The notes under the pieces were generated by a model. It was not told the origin of the DNA. It did no database searches and worked only from the letters and a program-made list of their open reading frames with translations. From assembly GCF_049354825.1 (NCBI RefSeq), contig NZ_CP186480.1, positions 2,294,001 to 2,358,000 on the forward strand: a stretch of DNA of 64,000 nt, in the 5' to 3' direction. This document shows positions 30,642 through 39,734 of the stretch, piece after piece (the stretch's first letter is position 1; every line of letters begins with the position of its first letter). A program made the translations under genes and the position numbers. The DNA is from Novosphingobium sp049354825. GTDB taxonomy: Bacteria > Pseudomonadota > Alphaproteobacteria > Sphingomonadales > Sphingomonadaceae.

Positions 30642-32564
30642 ATGACCGCCAACCCGGCCACTCCGCTTCTCGACACCGTCACCGTCCCGGCCGATCTCAG
30701 GCGGCTCGAACCCTCGCAGCTGCGCCAGCTTTCGGACGAGCTGCGCAGCGAGATGATCGCCGCCGTCGGCCAGACCGGCGGCCACCTCGGCTCCGGGCTC
30801 GGCGTGGTCGAGCTGACCGTGGCGATCCACTACGTGTTCGACACCCCGCGCGACCGGCTGGTGTGGGACGTCGGCCACCAGGCCTATCCGCACAAGATCC
30901 TGACCGGGCGGCGCGACCGCATCCGCACCCTGCGCCAGGGCGGCGGCCTCAGCGGCTTCACCAAGCGCAGCGAGAGCGAATACGATCCCTTCGGCGCGGC
31001 CCATTCCAGCACTTCGATATCGGCCGCGCTGGGATTTGCCGTGGCCAACAAGATCGCCGGCACGCCGGGCAAGGGTATCGCGGTAATCGGCGACGGCGCG
31101 ATGAGCGCGGGCATGGCCTACGAGGCGATGAACAACGCCGAACAGGCCGGCAACCGCCTGGTCGTGATCCTCAACGACAACGACATGTCGATCGCGCCGC
31201 CGGTCGGCGGGTTGTCGCACTACCTGTCGCGGCTGGCGTCCTCGCCGCAGTACCTGGGTTTTCGCCACTTCGCCAAGCGCGCACTCGGCAAGCTGTCGCG
31301 CCGCGCGCAGGGCGTCGCCGAAAAGGCCGAGGAATTCGCCCGCGGCATGGCGATGGGCGGCACCCTGTTCGAGGAACTGGGTTTCTATTACGTCGGGCCG
31401 GTCGACGGGCACGATGTCGATGCCCTGGTCAAGGTGCTGGAAAACGTCCGCGATGCCGAACACGGGCCGATCCTGGTCCACGTCGTCACGCAGAAGGGCA
31501 AGGGCTACGCCCCGGCCGAAGCCAGCGCCGACAAGTACCACGGCGTGCAGAAGTTCGACGTCGTCACCGGCCAGCAGGTCAAGAGCGCGCCCGGCGCGCC
31601 CGCCTATCAGAACGTTTTCGGCGAGACGCTGGCCCGGCTTGCCGACAGCGATCCGACGATCTGCGCGATCACCGCGGCGATGCCCAGCGGCACCGGGGTG
31701 GACAAGTTCGCGGCTGCGCACCCCGACCGCACCTTCGACGTCGGCATTGCCGAACAGCACGCGGTGACCTTCGCGGCGGGCCTCGCGGCGCAGGGGATGC
31801 GCCCGTTCTGCGCCATCTACTCGACCTTTCTGCAGCGCGCTTACGACCAGGTCGTCCACGACGTGGCGATCCAGAACCTGCCGGTCCGCTTCGCGATCGA
31901 TCGCGCCGGGCTGGTCGGCGCCGATGGCGCCACCCATGCCGGCAGCTTCGACGTCACGTACCTTGCGTCACTGCCCAACATGGTCGTCATGGCCGCCGCC
32001 GACGAGGCCGAACTGGTCCACATGACCTACACCGCCGCGCTGCACGATGATGGCCCGATCGCGTTCCGCTATCCGCGCGGCAACGGCACCGGCGTGGCCC
32101 TGCCGGAAACGCCGCAGCAGCTCGAGATCGGCAAGGGCCGGGTGGTGAAGGAAGGCAGCAAGATCGCGCTGCTAAGCCTCGGCACGCGCCTGGCCGAAGC
32201 GCTCAAGGCCGCCGACCAGCTGGAGGCCAAGGGGCTGTCCACCACGGTCGCCGACCTGCGCTTTGCCAAGCCGCTCGACAGCGAGCTGATCCGCCGCCTG
32301 ATGGCCACCCACGAAGTGATCGTCACGGTCGAGGAAGCCGCCATCGGCGGCCTCGGCGCGCATGTCCTCACGCTCGCCAGCGACGAGGGCCTGATCGACG
32401 CCGGCCTCAAGATCCGCACGATGCGCCTGCCCGACCTGTTCCAGGACCACGACGCGCCCGACAAGCAGTACGACGAAGCCGGCCTCAACGCCCCGAAGAT
32501 CGTCGAGACGGTGCTGAAGGCGCTGCGCCACAACAGCGCCGGGGTCAGCGAAGCGCGGGCCTGA
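30642..32564 (+). CDS. dxs: 1-deoxy-D-xylulose-5-phosphate synthase
   Basis: First enzyme of the MEP isoprenoid pathway: pyruvate plus glyceraldehyde-3-phosphate to DXP, thiamine diphosphate dependent (640 aa). Conserved pieces are QTGGHLGSGLGVVELT, DVGHQAYPHKILTGR, the TPP motif GDGAMSAGMAYEAMNN...NDNDMSI, and DVGIAEQHAVTFAAGLA with the catalytic Glu. ATG 30642 gives the normal length; the open frame upstream overlaps the regulator gene. Confidence 0.96.
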   Translation: MTANPATPLLDTVTVPADLRRLEPSQLRQLSDELRSEMIAAVGQTGGHLGSGLGVVELTVAIHYVFDTPRDRLVWDVGHQAYPHKILTGRRDRIRTLRQGGGLSGFTKRSESEYDPFGAAHSSTSISAALGFAVANKIAGTPGKGIAVIGDGAMSAGMAYEAMNNAEQAGNRLVVILNDNDMSIAPPVGGLSHYLSRLASSPQYLGFRHFAKRALGKLSRRAQGVAEKAEEFARGMAMGGTLFEELGFYYVGPVDGHDVDALVKVLENVRDAEHGPILVHVVTQKGKGYAPAEASADKYHGVQKFDVVTGQQVKSAPGAPAYQNVFGETLARLADSDPTICAITAAMPSGTGVDKFAAAHPDRTFDVGIAEQHAVTFAAGLAAQGMRPFCAIYSTFLQRAYDQVVHDVAIQNLPVRFAIDRAGLVGADGATHAGSFDVTYLASLPNMVVMAAADEAELVHMTYTAALHDDGPIAFRYPRGNGTGVALPETPQQLEIGKGRVVKEGSKIALLSLGTRLAEALKAADQLEAKGLSTTVADLRFAKPLDSELIRRLMATHEVIVTVEEAAIGGLGAHVLTLASDEGLIDAGLKIRTMRLPDLFQDHDAPDKQYDEAGLNAPKIVETVLKALRHNSAGVSEARA

Positions 32565-32615
32565 TGCCCGCTTTCTTTCCCGGTTCGCTTTAACACCCAG
32601 CCAAGGAACGACGTC

Positions 32616-32644
32616 GGCGCGCGTGTCTTGCGACCTCGCGCGCC
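32616..32644. terminator. hairpin between convergent dxs and POT genes
   Basis: An 8-bp stem of alternating GC (32616-32623 with 32637-32644) and a 13-nt loop, in the 91-nt gap between the two stops. No T-run on either side. Confidence 0.35.
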
Positions 32645-32655
32645 GCCCGGCCGTT

Positions 32656-34281
32656 TCAGCGTCGTGGCAGCGCGCCGTCGGTGTGCTCGCCCTCGCCGCC
32701 GCCGTAGACGGCCTGCTGGTCGGCCGGGCTCACCCGGTCTTCCAGCGTGTCGAGGTGCATCCACTTCTTGACCAGCGGCGACAGCAGCAGAACCACGATG
32801 CTGACGGCGATCGCGACCCAACCGATCTTGCTGTAGATCGACAGCACGAGGTCCTTCGACATCTCGCCGCCTTCGCCGCCGGTCGCCTCGCCGATCTTGC
32901 CGGCCACGAAGTTGCCCACCGCGGTCATGTAGAACCACGCCCCCATCACGAAGCTGGCCAGGTGCACCGGCGAAAGCCGCGCCATCGCGCTAAGCCCGAC
33001 CGGCGACAGGCACAGTTCGCCCGTGGTGTGCAGCAGGTAGATCAGGAACACGAACACGACCGAGGTCATCACCGCCGGATCGCCGGTGCCCGCGCCCCAC
33101 ACGAAGACCAGGAAGCCGATCCCGACCTGGAGGATGCCGAGCCCGAACTTGGCCGGTGCCGACGGCTCCAGGCCCTTGCGCCCCAGCCACTGCCACAGCG
33201 CCGCGAACGCCGGCGCCAGGATGACGATGTAGATCGGGTTGATCGACTGGAACAGGCTGGTCGGCACCCCGCCGCGATCGACGAACTTGTCGGTGTAGAG
33301 GTTGAGGCTGCCGCCGGCCTGTTCGTACAGGCCCCAGAACAGCGGGTTGAGAGCGATCAGGAACAGCATCGCGAACATGCGCTCGCGCGGTTCCTTGGGC
33401 AGCTTGAACGCCTCGTAAAGGGTGTAGCCCAGCATGGCGATGCCGGTGACGATCAGCAGGTCCTGGATGACGCCCTGGGCCTGGATCAGGCCCCAGATCA
33501 CCGCGACCGCGGCCACGCCGACCCCGTAGAACGTCCATTCGCGGCCCTTGGTCAAGGGCGCCGGCGGCTCGCCGCGGCCGAGCAGCGCGGGGCGTCCGAC
33601 CACGAAGATGATCAGCCCCAGGACCATGCCGATCCCGGCCAGGCCGAAGCCATAGGCCCAGCCGATCGTCTCGCCCAGGTAGCCGACCAGGATCGTGCCC
33701 AGCGCGGCGCCGACGTTCACGCCCATGTAGAAGATCGTATAGGCCGCATCGCGGCGGTTGTCGGACATCCGGTAGAGGTTGCCGACGATGACCGAGATGT
33801 TGGCCTTGAGAAAGCCCGAGCCGACGATGATGAACGCCAGCGCGGCCCAGAACACGTTGATCGTGGGGTCGCCCTGCCCGCCGTTGCCTTCCACCGCCAT
33901 CAGGCCGTGGCCGGCCGCCAGCAGCAACCCGCCGAACAGCACGGCCTTGCGCTGGCCCAGCCAGCGGTCGGCGATGATGCCGCCCAGCACCGGGGTGATG
34001 TAGACCAGCGCCCCGTACGCGCCGTAGATCAGGGTGGCGTTGCTGTCCTCGAACAGCCAGTGCTTGGTCAGATAGAGGACCAGCAGCGCGCGCATGCCGT
34101 AATAGGAGAACCGCTCCCACATCTCGGCATAGAACAGCACGAACAGGCCGCGCGGGTGGCCGGCGAATTCGTCCGACTTGCGCGCCGCGATCATGCCGCC
34201 GATGGCCAGCACCGCGAACAGCGCCAGCGCGGCGATCGCGGCGATCCAGTCGCCCTCGTTCCAGCTGCCCATGTCCTTCAT
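32656..34281 (-). CDS. POT family peptide MFS transporter
   Basis: A 541-residue proton-coupled di/tripeptide transporter with about 12-14 membrane helices. The family motif EMWERFSYYGMRALLVLYL (ExxERFxYYG) is near residue 55 and ADRWLGQRKAVLFGG follows in the next helices. A long hydrophilic loop (GEGGEMSKDLV) lies near the C-terminus. ATG 34281 has a CGGAGG ribosome site 6 nt upstream; a TTG at 34296 is less likely. The gene is convergent with dxs and divergent from the GntR-type regulator. Confidence 0.93.
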   Translation of the reverse strand: MKDMGSWNEGDWIAAIAALALFAVLAIGGMIAARKSDEFAGHPRGLFVLFYAEMWERFSYYGMRALLVLYLTKHWLFEDSNATLIYGAYGALVYITPVLGGIIADRWLGQRKAVLFGGLLLAAGHGLMAVEGNGGQGDPTINVFWAALAFIIVGSGFLKANISVIVGNLYRMSDNRRDAAYTIFYMGVNVGAALGTILVGYLGETIGWAYGFGLAGIGMVLGLIIFVVGRPALLGRGEPPAPLTKGREWTFYGVGVAAVAVIWGLIQAQGVIQDLLIVTGIAMLGYTLYEAFKLPKEPRERMFAMLFLIALNPLFWGLYEQAGGSLNLYTDKFVDRGGVPTSLFQSINPIYIVILAPAFAALWQWLGRKGLEPSAPAKFGLGILQVGIGFLVFVWGAGTGDPAVMTSVVFVFLIYLLHTTGELCLSPVGLSAMARLSPVHLASFVMGAWFYMTAVGNFVAGKIGEATGGEGGEMSKDLVLSIYSKIGWVAIAVSIVVLLLSPLVKKWMHLDTLEDRVSPADQQAVYGGGEGEHTDGALPRR

Positions 34282-34467
34282 CGAAATCCTCCGCAAAATT
34301 CGTTGTCGGACCCGGGCCCTGCGCGGCCGGTCCTGTGGTTAGCGCGGAGACTAGCCACGAATTGTCGCGCCTCAAGCAATTTTATTGCTGCCGCGCGTCA
34401 TGCCCGTGCGGCGCGGCAAGCGGAGCGCGCCCTTGTGTGCTACGCTGTATTATGGCACTGACGCACC

Positions 34468-34803
34468 ATGCCCCCCGCCAGCAAGCCCGTTTACCTGAAG
34501 CTTCGCGACATGATCGCCGCGGCCATCATCGACGGGATCTATGCCGAAGGGGCGATGCTCCCCTCGGTCCGCGCGCTTGCCGCCGAACAGGGCGCCAACC
34601 CGCTGACCGTGGCCAAGGCCTACCAGCAATTCCAGGTCGATGGGCTGGTCGACGTCCAGCGCGGCGTCGGCATGTTCGTGGCCCCCGGCGCGGCCGAGCG
34701 CCTGCGCAAAAGCGAGCGGGCTGCGTTCCTGGCGGACGAGTGGCCGCAGCTGCGCCAGCGGATGGAACGCCTTGGGATCGCGGTGGCCGACCTGGTCGAC
34801 TGA
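34468..34803 (+). CDS. GntR family regulator (YtrA-like, short)
   Basis: A 111-residue protein: winged helix at residues 6-75 (YLKLRDMIAAAIIDGIYAEG, LPSVRALAAEQGANPLTVAKAYQQFQVDGLV) and a short helical tail with no ligand domain, as in the YtrA subfamily. It may control the divergent peptide transporter or a distant ABC operon. No operator was recognised in the 186-nt intergenic region. Confidence 0.88.
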   Translation: MPPASKPVYLKLRDMIAAAIIDGIYAEGAMLPSVRALAAEQGANPLTVAKAYQQFQVDGLVDVQRGVGMFVAPGAAERLRKSERAAFLADEWPQLRQRMERLGIAVADLVD

Positions 34804-34939
34804 ACGCGCCGATTGCGCGCCGCGCGCCGCTCTGGCAGGGTGACGCCGTGCAGTGCTGCTTGTTCCGGGTCGGAAGCTGTAACGCGCTGAGCCGGGCCGG
34901 GCTCTTGGCTCCGGGCCGCCTTGGGGGGTGCGAGGGAAA

Positions 34940-35221
34940 ATGATACGTTCTGAACTTGTCGCTGCGATCGCGAAGGAAAATCCCGGCCTCAAGGCCGACG
35001 AGATCGAGCGCGTCGTGACCTGCTTCTTCGATGAGATCGCGGCGCGACTGGCCAAGGGTGGCAGGGTCGAGCTGCGCGGATTCGGTGCCTTCTCCACGCG
35101 AGAGCGCGAGGCCCGCACCGGGCGCAATCCCCGCACCGGCGAGGCGGTGGCCGTGCCCGAAAAGCGCGTGCCCTACTTCAAGCCCGGCAAGGAAATGCGC
35201 GCCCGGCTGAACGCCGACTAG
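34940..35221 (+). CDS. ihfB: integration host factor beta subunit / HU-family protein
   Basis: A 93-residue DNA-bending protein. The conserved beta-arm GRNPRTGEAVAVPEKRVPYFKPG and start MIRSELVAAIAKENP favour IhfB over HU. ATG 34940 has GAGGG 5 nt upstream. Downstream, 35233-35254 forms an 8-bp hairpin. Confidence 0.9.
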   Translation: MIRSELVAAIAKENPGLKADEIERVVTCFFDEIAARLAKGGRVELRGFGAFSTREREARTGRNPRTGEAVAVPEKRVPYFKPGKEMRARLNAD

Positions 35222-35232
35222 GTGCTGGGTCC

Positions 35233-35254
35233 GCGCGCGGCAAAGCCCGCGCGC
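35233..35254 (+). terminator. hairpin after ihfB
   Basis: Perfect 8-bp GC-rich stem (35233-35240 with 35247-35254), 6-nt loop, 11 nt after the ihfB stop; only TTG follows, so a weak or atypical terminator. Confidence 0.4.
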
Positions 35255-35311
35255 TTGCGGGGCAGGTCGGGGTGGACACCCCAGCCGCATCGGCGCTAGC
35301 CCGATGACAAC

Positions 35312-35396
35312 GCGGACGTGGCGGAATGGTAGACGCCGGGGACTTAAAATCCCCTGAGCCTTGCTCGTGTGGGTTCGAGTCCCACCGTCCGCACCA
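35312..35396 (+). tRNA. tRNA-Leu (anticodon TAA)
   Basis: An 85-nt tRNA. The acceptor stem is GCGGACG (35312-35318) paired with CGTCCGC (35386-35392), followed by discriminator A and an encoded CCA. The anticodon stem GGGGA/TCCCC closes a CTTAAAA loop with anticodon TAA. A long variable arm (TGAGCCTTGCTCG) and the T-loop TTCGAGT are typical of a class II leucine tRNA. Confidence 0.96.
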
Positions 35397-35491
35397 TTCG
35401 TCGCATCGCATAGCGGGCGTTAGAACCGCGTTTACCCGTCGCCCCATATGGCCCGAGGTGCGAGCGGCCCGATAGAGCCCTGGCCGTCGCA

Positions 35492-36106
35492 ATGGGGACT
35501 TACGGCATGGGGCAGATTCCCGCCATGGACGCTATGGCAGCGCCGCGCGTGACCGTGATGATGCGCGCCGGCAAGCTGGTAACGCCCGCGGGCGAATTCC
35601 TGTGCATCCTGCGCGATGTCTCGCCGACCGAGGCGCGGCTGCGGCTGTTCCATTCACTGCCCGCCGACATCGAGCGCGGCGAAATCGAACTGGGCAGCGG
35701 GCGGCGTCACCAGGTGGTGCGCCGCGGCGATGCGGAGGACGGCGATCACGCGGTCTTCGCCTTTGCCGACGGGCCGCTCGACCTGGCGCAGCTGGTGGAG
35801 GAAGCCGGCCCTTATCCGCGCCGTCACTTGCGCCTCAAGGTGGAGCTGCCGATCGTCCTGGCAACGCTGAGCGGTGCCCGCATGGGTGTGCTCCAGGACA
35901 TCTCGCAGCTTGGCGCGCTGGTGATTACCGAGCCGCAACTGCCACTGGGCGCGCGCGTGACGATCAGCGGCAGCGGACTGCCGGAACTCGACGGCAAGGT
36001 CCGCTGGCGCCGCCGCGACGCGCATGGGCTGGTCTTCACCGCCGGCTTCCGGCTTGATGAACTGGCCCGCCTGGCTGCCGACATCCAGGCCGGAATGCGC
36101 GCTTAA
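35492..36106 (+). CDS. PilZ domain protein
   Basis: A 204-residue protein. Residues about 110-195 form a PilZ domain with the c-di-GMP-binding RRHLRLKVELP start and a following D-x-S-x-x-G-like turn (DISQLGALV). The N-terminal half (MMRAGKLVTPAGEFLCILRDVSPTEARLRL) looks like a second, degenerate PilZ copy. Start uncertain: ATG 35492, 35507 and 35525 are in frame and none has a good ribosome site. The role may be flagellar or exopolysaccharide control; no partner is adjacent. Confidence 0.8.
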   Translation: MGTYGMGQIPAMDAMAAPRVTVMMRAGKLVTPAGEFLCILRDVSPTEARLRLFHSLPADIERGEIELGSGRRHQVVRRGDAEDGDHAVFAFADGPLDLAQLVEEAGPYPRRHLRLKVELPIVLATLSGARMGVLQDISQLGALVITEPQLPLGARVTISGSGLPELDGKVRWRRRDAHGLVFTAGFRLDELARLAADIQAGMRA

Positions 36107-36192
36107 CCGGTTCTTTACCAAGCCTTTCTAAACCCGAGTCGTCGCAATCCGGGGGGATTTAGGATGCGGGGGGTCGAACCGGCCGAAAGGCC

Positions 36193-37944
36193 GTGCAAGC
36201 AGTGCAATGGATTATACGGGCCAGGCCCGCAGACGCGGCGGACGCGCTGATGGGCTTCGCCGATCGCCGCCGACCGGCCTTGCCCGCCGAACTGGTCGCC
36301 AGGGTCCTGCTCGTCTGGGCGCTCGTCGCCGCGATCTTCGTCGTCACCCGCTGGCCGGCCATCGCCGCACTGCAGCCGGCCGGGCACGACGACCTCCTCC
36401 ACCTCGTCCAACTGCGCGACCTTTTTGCCGGCCAGGGCTGGTTCGATCTGGCCCAGCACCGCCTGGCACCGCCGCAAGGCGCCGAGCTTGGCTGGTCGCG
36501 ACTGGGCGATCTGCCGGCTTTCGTCATCGATACCGCGCTGCGCCCGCTGCTGGGTGACGGCGCCGCGCGCGCCGCGCTGACGCTGTCGCCGTTGCTGGCG
36601 CTGGCGGCGGCGATGCTGCTGACGGGACGGATCGTGTGGCTGATATTCGACGCAGAACTGGTGTTCTACGCCGCGTTCCTGGTCGCCCTGGGCACCCCGT
36701 TGGCGGCGGCGATGCAGCCGCTGGAGCTTGGCCAGGGCGCCTGGCAGGTGGTCGCGCTGCTGGCCGCGGTCAACGGCCTGACCGCGCGCCGCGCGCGCGC
36801 CGGCGGCTGGATGATCGGCCTGTCGCTGGCGGCGCTGTTGACGCTGGGCCTGGACACGGCGCCGCTGGCGCTGCTGGTGCTGTTCGTGCTGGCGCGCCGC
36901 TGGGTCGCCCGCAGCAGCGAACGCGGCTGGCTGGTTCATGCCGCGCTGGCGTTGTTCGTCGGCGCCACGGCGCTGTTCTACGCTACCCGCGGCACGGCGC
37001 TGCCCGATCCGGCCCTGGCGCTGGGACCGGCGTGGCTGGCCGGGCTGGCGGTGCTGGCGGCGGGCTGCGGCCTGATCGGCGCAGTGCCCAACCTTCCGCG
37101 CGTGCCGCTGGTGCTGGCGCTGGCGCTGGCGGCCGCGGCCAGCGCGATGACGATCAGCCTGGTCGATCCCTTGGCGCTGGCTGCGCCCGGCACGGCGATC
37201 CTGGCTGGTCAGCCCGCTTTCGCACTGTTCTCGCAGGCGCCGGCGGCGCTGGCGCAGGCGCTGCTGCCGCCGCTTCTCGCGCTGGTGGCAACCGCCGCGC
37301 TGTGCGGCCGTGCACAGGCATGGCTGCGCGGGTTCTGGAGCGACTGGGCGGTCCTGCTGGCCGGTGCCATCGCGGTCGCCGTGGTGGGAAGCGGGCAGGC
37401 CGCGCTGGCCTGGGCGCTCGCGATCGTGCCGCTCGCCTGGCAGGTTCGCCAGTGGCACCGCGGCGCGCAAAAGGTGCGCGATCCCTCGCGTCGGATCGCC
37501 GCCTTCGCGGTCGTGGCCGCCGCCGTCATCCCGGGCATGCCCATGCTGGCGCTGGGCGCCGCATTGCCGAGCCCGGCGCGTGCCGCGGCGCCGCCCGCCG
37601 CCGCCTGCGATGCGTCCGGCTTGCGGCTGGGCACGGGACGGGACCTGGTCTTCGCGCCGGCAGCGCTGGGAACCGACCTGCTGGTCCATACCCGCCACGC
37701 GGTCGTCGTCGTCGATCACTGGCGGCTGCACGATGCCGCCCGGCGGGCAGCCCGGCTGCTCGACAGCGCGCCGGGTGCAGCGTTGCCGGGGCTGCGGTCC
37801 AGCGGGGCCGCTTACCTGGCGCTTTGCCCGAACATGGCGGCGGCGCCTGGCGGCCTGGCTGCGCGGCTGCTGCGCGGGGACCCGCTGCCCGGCCTGGTCC
37901 CGGTTGCGACCGGGCGCGGCGTCAGGGCCTGGCGAATCCGCTGA
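36193..37944 (+). CDS. polytopic membrane protein, GT-C glycosyltransferase-like
   Basis: A 583-residue protein with about 11-12 hydrophobic helices across residues 35-470 and a soluble C-terminal part of about 110 residues. An acidic loop after helix 1 (GHDDLLHLVQLRDL) is reminiscent of the catalytic loop of lipid-linked sugar transferases (GT-C). I do not recognise a named family, so the sugar-transfer role is only suggested by this layout. GTG 36193 is used; a GTG at 36202 or ATG 36250 is possible. Confidence 0.65.
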   Translation: MQAVQWIIRARPADAADALMGFADRRRPALPAELVARVLLVWALVAAIFVVTRWPAIAALQPAGHDDLLHLVQLRDLFAGQGWFDLAQHRLAPPQGAELGWSRLGDLPAFVIDTALRPLLGDGAARAALTLSPLLALAAAMLLTGRIVWLIFDAELVFYAAFLVALGTPLAAAMQPLELGQGAWQVVALLAAVNGLTARRARAGGWMIGLSLAALLTLGLDTAPLALLVLFVLARRWVARSSERGWLVHAALALFVGATALFYATRGTALPDPALALGPAWLAGLAVLAAGCGLIGAVPNLPRVPLVLALALAAAASAMTISLVDPLALAAPGTAILAGQPAFALFSQAPAALAQALLPPLLALVATAALCGRAQAWLRGFWSDWAVLLAGAIAVAVVGSGQAALAWALAIVPLAWQVRQWHRGAQKVRDPSRRIAAFAVVAAAVIPGMPMLALGAALPSPARAAAPPAAACDASGLRLGTGRDLVFAPAALGTDLLVHTRHAVVVVDHWRLHDAARRAARLLDSAPGAALPGLRSSGAAYLALCPNMAAAPGGLAARLLRGDPLPGLVPVATGRGVRAWRIR

Positions 37945-37951
37945 AGCGCGC

Positions 37952-38431
37952 TCAGGCGGGGCGGAACGCCATCGCGTCGCCGTTCATGCAATAGCGCTTG
38001 CCGGTCGGCCTGGGACCATCGTCGAAGACGTGGCCCAGGTGACCGCCGCAGGCGGCGCAGTGCACCTCGGTACGGCTTATGCCGAAAGTGCGATCGGTCG
38101 AGGTGCCGATCGCACCGGGCAGCGGCGCCCAGAAGCTGGGCCAGCCGGTATGACTGTCGAACTTCGTGGTCGAGGCATAGAGCGGGTGCCCGTCGGCGGC
38201 GCAGACGAAGGTGCCCTTGCGGTGCTCGTCGTTCAGCGGTGACGAATAGGGGCGCTCGGTCCCCTGCTGACGCAGGATGCGGTACTGCGCCGGGGTCAGC
38301 CGCTGCTTCCACTGCGCATCGGTGAAGCGGACCGGAAAGGTCCTGGCATCGGCGCGGCTCGAGCCGCAGGCGGCCACGGCAAGTGCGGCGACGGTCTGGG
38401 CAAGGGCGGTACGGCGGGACAAGGCGGGCAT
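37952..38431 (-). CDS. msrB: peptide methionine (R)-S-oxide reductase, exported
   Basis: A 159-residue MsrB. The N-terminus has a twin-arginine-type start (SRRTALAQT) and a hydrophobic run ending in AVAAC, a possible lipobox. The catalytic Cys is in KRYCMNGDA. CAACGGHLGHVFDDGP retains one CxxC pair, but the first pair reads CAAD, so the structural zinc site is incomplete, as in zinc-less MsrB forms. ATG 38431 has AAGGAGA 7 nt upstream; the longer frame is antisense or leader sequence. It works with the exported MsrA. Confidence 0.9.
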   Translation of the reverse strand: MPALSRRTALAQTVAALAVAACGSSRADARTFPVRFTDAQWKQRLTPAQYRILRQQGTERPYSSPLNDEHRKGTFVCAADGHPLYASTTKFDSHTGWPSFWAPLPGAIGTSTDRTFGISRTEVHCAACGGHLGHVFDDGPRPTGKRYCMNGDAMAFRPA

Positions 38432-38453
38432 TGGGACGTCTCCTTGCCTCGAT

Positions 38454-38466
38454 ATACGCAGCGTAT
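38454..38466 (-). promoter_or_regulatory. perfect palindrome upstream of msrB
   Basis: ATACGC-A-GCGTAT, a 13-bp perfect palindrome 22 nt upstream of the msrB ATG, in the 52-nt gap after the ABC permease stop. A possible operator. Confidence 0.35.
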
Positions 38467-38483
38467 CGACGAACAGTTGCAGA

Positions 38484-39734
38484 TTATCGAGGTTGAATGA
38501 CTTGCGTGGCCTTTGCGGGCGCAAACCAGCGGCGCTTGCGCGTGCCGCGGGCCGGGCCGCTCTTCATCACCCAGCGCTTGAACAGCATCGATCCGCCGCG
38601 CACGAAGATCGCCACCCAGGCGACCTGCCAGGCGATCGCGGCCGCGTGGATCCACAGCCGATCGTCGGTGGCGGCACGCGCGATCATCTCGAACGGGGAG
38701 GAGAACGGCAGGGCGATGGCAGCCATCTCGACCCACGATCCCGGCCGCGCCATCGCGTAAGTAGCGAAGAAGAACGTCAGCAGCTGCATCATCGTGACCG
38801 GCATCGACAGCGTCTGCACCTCGCGCACGGTCGTTGCCAGCGAGCCGATGGTCAGGAACAGCGACCCCAGCAGCAGGTAGCCCAGCGAAAAGTAGATCAC
38901 GCCCAGCGCCACGAAAGCCGGCCACCCTACCGCAGGCGCAGTCAGCGCCGGCAGCGACTTGTGCAGCGTCAGGCCGATTGCGCCCCCGGCCAGGCCCCAC
39001 ACCGTGATGCCCACCAGGCTGACCGCCAGCATCGCGAAAAGCTTGCCCAGGAACACCGCGTCCATCGGCACCGCGGCGGCCAGGATCTCTATGATCTTGT
39101 TTCCCTTTTCCTCAACCAGGTTGGACAGCACCATGCCTGCCAGCAGCATCATCAGCAGGAACAGCAGGGTCTGGGCCGCTTGCGCGGTGCCGGTCCGGTC
39201 GCTGTTGCGATCGGCGGTGGTGGCGCCGATCGGGGTCAGCGCGACGGCCGGATACTTCGCCGGCCCGGTACCCGCCGCCTCGGCGCCCAGCAGCGCGACC
39301 CGGCCCTGCCAGGCATCGATCCGATCAAGCGAACCGGTCAGCACCGGGTGAACGGGCGTGCCGGTCAGGATCGCGGCCAGGTTGGCCGAATTGCGCTTCA
39401 TCTCGGCGCCCGGATCAAAGGCTTCACCCGGCGCCAGCCGCCTGATAACGATCGTGTCGGGAAGCGCGCCGGGGACTTCGCGCTCCAGCCGTTCGCGCGC
39501 GTACATGATCTTTTCGACATCGGGCGCGGTCATCGCGATGCCCAGCACGGGCCGCACGTTGTCCTGGACCTGGCGGCCGATGCCCCCGGCCAGGCCGCCC
39601 ACCAGCAGCGGGAACAGCGGGCCGAGCAGGAAGAAGATGAAGCTGCGCGACAGCAGGATGGCGCTGAAATCGCGCCGCGCCACGACCAGCGCAGCGGATA
39701 CGAGGGACAGGCGCCCGGTGCGGGAAACGCTCAC
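38484..39734 (-). CDS. ABC-2 type exporter permease (NatB-like)
   Basis: A 416-residue permease. One helix near residue 30 (SFIFFLLGPLFPLLVGGL), a large external loop of about 150 residues, then five to six helices from residue 165 on, with the family motif VEEKGNKIIEIL after the loop. GTG 39734 overlaps the ATPase stop (GTGA). Longer open frame upstream is in the ATPase gene. Substrate unknown. Confidence 0.88.
   Translation of the reverse strand: MSVSRTGRLSLVSAALVVARRDFSAILLSRSFIFFLLGPLFPLLVGGLAGGIGRQVQDNVRPVLGIAMTAPDVEKIMYARERLEREVPGALPDTIVIRRLAPGEAFDPGAEMKRNSANLAAILTGTPVHPVLTGSLDRIDAWQGRVALLGAEAAGTGPAKYPAVALTPIGATTADRNSDRTGTAQAAQTLLFLLMMLLAGMVLSNLVEEKGNKIIEILAAAVPMDAVFLGKLFAMLAVSLVGITVWGLAGGAIGLTLHKSLPALTAPAVGWPAFVALGVIYFSLGYLLLGSLFLTIGSLATTVREVQTLSMPVTMMQLLTFFFATYAMARPGSWVEMAAIALPFSSPFEMIARAATDDRLWIHAAAIAWQVAWVAIFVRGGSMLFKRWVMKSGPARGTRKRRWFAPAKATQVIQPR

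Noticed and set aside
32623..34461. 612-codon plus-strand open frame over the peptide transporter
   Set aside because: Antisense to a membrane protein; the translation is full of Asp, His and Gln, the mirror of hydrophobic codons.
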